A DNA stretch of 9,616 nt, taken from positions 371 to 9,986 of the forward strand of contig DGOE01000046.1 of assembly GCA_002389295.1 (NCBI GenBank). The letters are read 5' to 3'. The first letter of the stretch is position 1; every line of letters begins with the position of its first letter. Under the pieces are notes generated by a model, which saw nothing but the letters and a program-made list of their open reading frames with translations, was not told the DNA's origin and made no database searches. Below are positions 6,524-9,616 of this stretch, in pieces. The position numbers and the translations under genes were made by a program. This DNA is from Flavobacteriales bacterium UBA4474 (GTDB lineage Bacteria > Bacteroidota > Bacteroidia > Flavobacteriales_D > Sanyastnellaceae).

Positions 6524-7588
6524 GTGTCATTGCGCGACCGTTGGTGGTGGTCTCCATTGGCCGTTTTGTTCAAAATGGGGGTGCGCCTGCGCCACCTCGC
6601 CTTTGATATCGGCCTCAAGCGGTCTAAAAAAGGGGCGTTGCCATCTATCGTTTTGGGCAACATCACCGTTGGAGGAACCGGGAAAACCCCACATGTGATG
6701 GCCTTGCTGCAAGCGCTGGCCGCTGCGGACCCCGAATTTCGGTGGGCCATCTTATCTCGGGGCTACGGGCGCACCACGAAAGGATACCGCCGGGTGGAGC
6801 GCAGTGGCGTGCCTGCTGACTTTGGGGATGAGCCTCTCGAATTGTGCCGGCGCTTCCCGGAAGTGGCCGTGGCCGTTTCCGAAGACCGCTTGGAGGGCCT
6901 GGCGCAATTGAAAGCGGAGGATGCCGCCGACGCTGTGCTGTTGGATGATGGGTTTCAACACCGCCGGCTCGACCCTACTTATTCCATTGTGTTGGTCGAT
7001 GCCACGCAACCGGTCGACCGCGATCACTTTCTCCCACGCGGACGCTTGAGGGACCTGCCCGAACGCCTCGCGCAAGCCGATGCCGTTGTCATCAGCCGGT
7101 GTCCCGATGTCCTGACAAAGGGAGATTTGCGCCTGTGGCGTCACCGGCTTCACCTCAAACCCGAACAACTGCTGTTGCACTCGGGCACCATGGTCGAGGG
7201 ATTGCGCAACCTTCAAACGAAACGGTATGCGGCCTGGCCGCGGAATTGCATCGCTGTAACCGGCATCGCCCACCCCGCCCAGTTTGAGTCAGCGCTGGTC
7301 AGGAATTGCCGGGTATTGCGCCATTTCGCCTATCCCGACCACCACGTCTTCACCGCCCAGGAAATAGAAGAGTGGACCGCCTTCTCGGCCCGGCAAACGG
7401 TGCGGCCCGAGGCCATCATTACCACCGAAAAAGACGCTTCGCGCCTCCGCGAAATGGACCTGCCAGCGGACATGCCCATCCTGGTCATGGGCATACAGGT
7501 CAAGTGGTGGGATGACGATGCCCTGCGCGCACTGTTGACTTCCATCCGAATCAAGGTTGATGCTTCGCTGGCTGACCCGGATATTTGA
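6524..7588 (+). CDS. lpxK: Tetraacyldisaccharide 4'-kinase (lipid A synthesis)
   Basis: LpxK phosphorylates the 4' position of the disaccharide-1-phosphate precursor of lipid A, acting at the cytoplasmic face of the inner membrane. Numbered from GTG 6524 (354 residues), the protein has a short hydrophobic N-terminal segment (WWWSPLAVLF), the P-loop GNITVGGTGKTP (45-56), LSRGYGR (77-83), GDEP (101-104), the DDGFQH motif (141-146) and TTEKDA (300-305), all typical of LpxK. The start is uncertain: ATG 6470 and GTG 6452 are in frame and add 18 or 24 residues (MTISGNPK...) that do not fit the usual N-terminus. GTG 6524 begins MSLRDRWWW and matches the family length, and lpxH in the same operon also uses GTG. 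The gene diverges from nif3, and tlpA starts 3 bp after its stop. Confidence 0.94.
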   Translation: MSLRDRWWWSPLAVLFKMGVRLRHLAFDIGLKRSKKGALPSIVLGNITVGGTGKTPHVMALLQALAAADPEFRWAILSRGYGRTTKGYRRVERSGVPADFGDEPLELCRRFPEVAVAVSEDRLEGLAQLKAEDAADAVLLDDGFQHRRLDPTYSIVLVDATQPVDRDHFLPRGRLRDLPERLAQADAVVISRCPDVLTKGDLRLWRHRLHLKPEQLLLHSGTMVEGLRNLQTKRYAAWPRNCIAVTGIAHPAQFESALVRNCRVLRHFAYPDHHVFTAQEIEEWTAFSARQTVRPEAIITTEKDASRLREMDLPADMPILVMGIQVKWWDDDALRALLTSIRIKVDASLADPDI

Positions 7589-7591
7589 ACC

Positions 7592-8758
7592 ATGGACAGT
7601 TCCAACGCCACTCCGTTTTTTCGCTTCAAGCCTGCGGCCCCTATTCTGATGTTTCTCCTCGTGCTCGCCGCGGGATGCAGCGAATCAGGCCCGGGCATCT
7701 CAGGTCAGCTCACGGGCGCTGAAGGCGCCGAAGTCCGTTTGGCGGGCCTCGGCGCGCGCGGTTTTACCGACATGGACACCGTACAAGCCGACGCCAGTGG
7801 GCGGTTTGACATCCCCGCAGAGGCGCTGGGCGCACTGGCCTTGGACGTCTATCGTGTCAACGTAGGGAAGAGCCACTTTTTTGTCATCGGAGACTCGCTG
7901 TCCTCCTTGCAAGTCACAGGAAACCTGCCTGAACCTGCCGGATTGATCACCGACCTCGAAGTCTCAGGCGATGCCTGGACGGCAGGATTTACGGCATTCA
8001 TGCAAGAAATCGTGCAGCGCAGCGATTCCATGGCCGAAGCCAAGAAGCAAATGACCCAACAAGGCACCACGGAAGAAAAAATCGCAGGAAAGAAGGCCTA
8101 TGATGCGATGAGGGACCGCATGATGGGTTTTGTCAAAAAGACCATTCGCGACCACAAGAATGACCCCGTGGGGCTCATGGCACTGGAACACCTCGACCTC
8201 TCGGCGGACCGAGCGCTCGCCAAGCAAGTTATCGACAGCACCCGTACCCTGATGGGCCACAGTGCCGCGCACCGCAACCTCTCCCAGCGCATATCCACCC
8301 AACCCAAGCCGCGTCAACAGGCGCGCAGGAATGACCTCATCAAGCCCGGTATGCCGATGCCTGACATCAGCCTCAATGACCCTTCGGGCAAGCAGCGGGC
8401 CCTGTCTGATTTGCGGGGCAAGGTGGTCCTCGTGGATTTCTGGGCCAGCTGGTGTGGTCCCTGCCGTCGGGAAAACCCCAACGTGGTGCGCGCGTGGAAT
8501 GAATACAAGGACAAGGGATTTGAAGTATTCAGTGTCTCCTTGGACAAGGATGTCTCCAAATGGGAGCGCGCCATTGCGCAAGACGGACTGATCTGGCCGA
8601 ACCACATCAGCGACCTCCGCGGATGGAACAGTGTCGCCACAGAACGTTTCGGCATCAGCAGCATCCCGCACGCCATCCTCATTGACAAGGACGGCACTGT
8701 GGTGGCCACCCACTTGCGGGGAAGCCAGCTCGAGGCGGAACTCGAACAGCTGCTCTGA
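7592..8758 (+). CDS. TlpA-like thiol-disulfide oxidoreductase lipoprotein with DUF4369-type N-domain
   Basis: TlpA/ResA-type proteins reduce or exchange disulfides in the periplasm, often during cytochrome maturation; the partner here is not known. The 388-residue protein has a lipoprotein signal (hydrophobic FLLVLAAGC, lipidated C29). Next comes a beta-rich domain (about 35-112: ISGQLTGAEG, then DTVQADASGRFDIP) resembling DUF4369, found ahead of thioredoxin domains in Bacteroidota. A helical linker (about 125-235) follows, then a thioredoxin fold (about 252-388) with VDFWASWCGPC (281-291, active cysteines C288 and C291) and the cis-proline P359 in SSIPHAILID. The long basic n-region before the hydrophobic stretch fits ATG 7592; ATG 7649 would leave too short a signal peptide. 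It sits 3 bp after lpxK and 9 bp before lpxH, so it is almost certainly in the same transcript. Confidence 0.92.
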   Translation: MDSSNATPFFRFKPAAPILMFLLVLAAGCSESGPGISGQLTGAEGAEVRLAGLGARGFTDMDTVQADASGRFDIPAEALGALALDVYRVNVGKSHFFVIGDSLSSLQVTGNLPEPAGLITDLEVSGDAWTAGFTAFMQEIVQRSDSMAEAKKQMTQQGTTEEKIAGKKAYDAMRDRMMGFVKKTIRDHKNDPVGLMALEHLDLSADRALAKQVIDSTRTLMGHSAAHRNLSQRISTQPKPRQQARRNDLIKPGMPMPDISLNDPSGKQRALSDLRGKVVLVDFWASWCGPCRRENPNVVRAWNEYKDKGFEVFSVSLDKDVSKWERAIAQDGLIWPNHISDLRGWNSVATERFGISSIPHAILIDKDGTVVATHLRGSQLEAELEQLL

Positions 8759-8767
8759 GCCGACGCT

Positions 8768-9520
8768 GTGGCCATTCACTTTGCATCCGACCTGCACCTG
8801 GGCGCCCCGGACGCCGCCGCTTCACGCGAGCGCGAGCGGGTTTTTCTGGCATGGCTCGACGCGGTCGGTAGCCAAGGCGAAGCCCTGCACTTGGTGGGGG
8901 ACCTCATCGACTTCTGGTTTGAATGGCGGCATGTGGTGCCCAAAGGTGCCGTGCGGTTGTTGGGCAGGGTGGCTGAATTGGTGGATGGCGGCATGGACGT
9001 CCATTGGCACCTCGGCAACCACGACATGTGGACCCGTGGGTACCTCGCAGATGAATTGGGGGTGCATGTGCACACCGACCCCGTCGATGTCACGCACGGC
9101 GGCCTGAAGTACCTCGTGGGCCATGGCGACGGGCTTGGGCCGGGAGACCGCAAATACAAGGCCCTGAAGCGGCTCTTTCGCCACCCCCTCGCCCGTTGGT
9201 CCTTTGCGCGTTTGCACCCCGATACGGCCTTTGCCCTCGGCTCCAAACTCAGCAGTGACAGCAGGGCCTCTGGCGCCGAGGCCGAGGCCCGCTACGATGG
9301 CCCGGAAGGAGAATGGCTGTACCACTATTGCCGGGATGTGCTGGCCGTCGCGCCCTATGACGGCTTCATTTTTGGGCACCGCCACCTGCCCTTGGACCTC
9401 GAGGTGGTGTCTGCCGACGGGCAGCGGCGCGCCCGTTACCTGAACTGCGGCGACTGGCTGCACCACAAAACCTATGTGACCCTGGACGGTGATGGCGCGC
9501 GCCTTCTTCACTGGACGTGA
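8768..9520 (+). CDS. lpxH: UDP-2,3-diacylglucosamine diphosphatase (LpxH-type metallophosphoesterase)
   Basis: LpxH hydrolyses UDP-2,3-diacylglucosamine to lipid X and UMP at the inner membrane, the fourth step of lipid A synthesis. The 250-residue protein carries the calcineurin-type metal ligands in order: D8 and H10 (SDLHLG), D45 (GDLIDFWFEW), N84 (GNHD), H119 (GHGDG), H204 and H206 (GHRH). These match E. coli LpxH D8, H10, D41, N79, H114, H195 and H197. The Arg/Lys-rich segment DRKYKALKRLFRHP (127-140) lies where the family's lipid-binding lid is expected. The start is a GTG; the first residues (AIHFASDLHLG) fit the family N-terminus, and no better start lies upstream. It is the last gene of the lpxK-tlpA-lpxH group. 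LpxH and the Bacteroidota variants of this family are closely similar, so the function is confident while substrate proof is lacking. Confidence 0.92.
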   Translation: MAIHFASDLHLGAPDAAASRERERVFLAWLDAVGSQGEALHLVGDLIDFWFEWRHVVPKGAVRLLGRVAELVDGGMDVHWHLGNHDMWTRGYLADELGVHVHTDPVDVTHGGLKYLVGHGDGLGPGDRKYKALKRLFRHPLARWSFARLHPDTAFALGSKLSSDSRASGAEAEARYDGPEGEWLYHYCRDVLAVAPYDGFIFGHRHLPLDLEVVSADGQRRARYLNCGDWLHHKTYVTLDGDGARLLHWT

Positions 9521-9541
9521 CGCGGCCTTGGGTGTAAAACA

Positions 9542-9575
9542 CAAGCCGCCGCACCTTGTGGGATGCGGCGGCTTG
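9542..9575 (-). terminator. Strong hairpin, probable intrinsic terminator (minus-strand U-run)
   Basis: A perfect 12-bp inverted repeat (CAAGCCGCCGCA at 9542-9553 and TGCGGCGGCTTG at 9564-9575) encloses a 10-nt loop. Read on the minus strand the stem is followed by TGTTTTACACC, which has a short T-run; on the plus strand it is followed by ATGTCAATGC with no T-run. It therefore fits best as the terminator of a minus-strand gene entering from the right edge, and it may also slow transcription leaving lpxH, whose stop lies 21 bp upstream of the stem. Confidence 0.7.
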
Positions 9576-9596
9576 ATGTCAATGCAATGACGTCGC

Positions 9597-9616
9597 TCAG
9601 TGGACGATCACGCGCG
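9597..9616 (-). CDS. C-terminal tip of a minus-strand gene (possible T9SS-sorted protein)
   Basis: On the minus strand the last bases of the window read R-V-I-V-H followed by TGA (stop at 9599-9597). Such a short basic-hydrophobic end is what type IX secretion C-terminal (type A) sorting domains look like in Bacteroidota. The terminator hairpin 21 bp further along the minus strand supports a gene ending here. Only five residues are visible and the other two minus-strand frames cannot be judged, so both the gene and its nature are tentative. Confidence 0.35.

Noticed and set aside
6409..6750. Upstream extension of the nif3 frame by 114 residues
   Set aside because: It is antisense to the lpxK start region, and Nif3 proteins begin at the MPRIQQIIDALE-type N-terminus used here.
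8822..9544. 240-residue minus-strand open frame opposite lpxH
   Set aside because: lpxH carries every expected metal ligand, and the antisense translation shows no family motif.
1..9616. Mobile elements, CRISPR, tRNA or rRNA genes, riboswitches
   Set aside because: Nearly all of the window is accounted for by coding sequence. The gaps are all 126 bp or shorter and show no direct-repeat arrays, transposase motifs or tRNA-like folds by eye.

Overview
The window reads as ordinary chromosomal housekeeping and envelope DNA from a GC-rich member of the Bacteroidota (Flavobacteriales-like is my guess at order level). The evidence is an archaeal/Thermus-type prolyl-tRNA synthetase, a three-domain Nif3 protein followed by a coiled-coil 'zinc ribbon' protein without its cysteines, a DUF4369-TlpA thioredoxin lipoprotein, an OmpP1/FadL-type barrel, starts without Shine-Dalgarno sequences, and a possible type IX secretion tail at the right edge. 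I see no mobile element, CRISPR array, tRNA, rRNA or phage gene.

Left block, minus strand (1-1709): proS, then 8 bp downstream the first 77 codons of a Dps ferritin-like protein that leaves the window. A 126-bp divergent spacer (1710-1835) separates proS from a plus-strand pair (1836-4450): a lipoprotein rich in Gly, Tyr and Asn of unknown function, and an OmpP1/FadL-family outer-membrane protein. Both are probably exported to the outer membrane.

Middle block, minus strand (4499-6408): nif3 overlaps the downstream coiled-coil protein gene by one base (TGATG). It converges on the ompP1 gene across 48 bp and diverges from lpxK.

Right block, plus strand (6524-9520): lpxK, a TlpA-like lipoprotein and lpxH form a tight operon with gaps of 3 and 9 bp. 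LpxH (UDP-2,3-diacylglucosamine hydrolysis) and LpxK (4'-kinase) are two steps of lipid A synthesis, and the thioredoxin-like lipoprotein between them is presumably periplasmic. A perfect 12-bp hairpin follows at 9542-9575. Its short T-run is on the minus-strand side, which suggests that it ends a minus-strand gene whose last codons (RVIVH, stop) are at the right edge.

No clearly undescribed system stands out. The observations most worth checking are the unclassified Gly/Tyr-rich lipoprotein paired with the barrel, the loss of zinc-binding cysteines in two unrelated proteins of this window, the placement of dps behind proS, and the redox lipoprotein set inside a lipid A operon.
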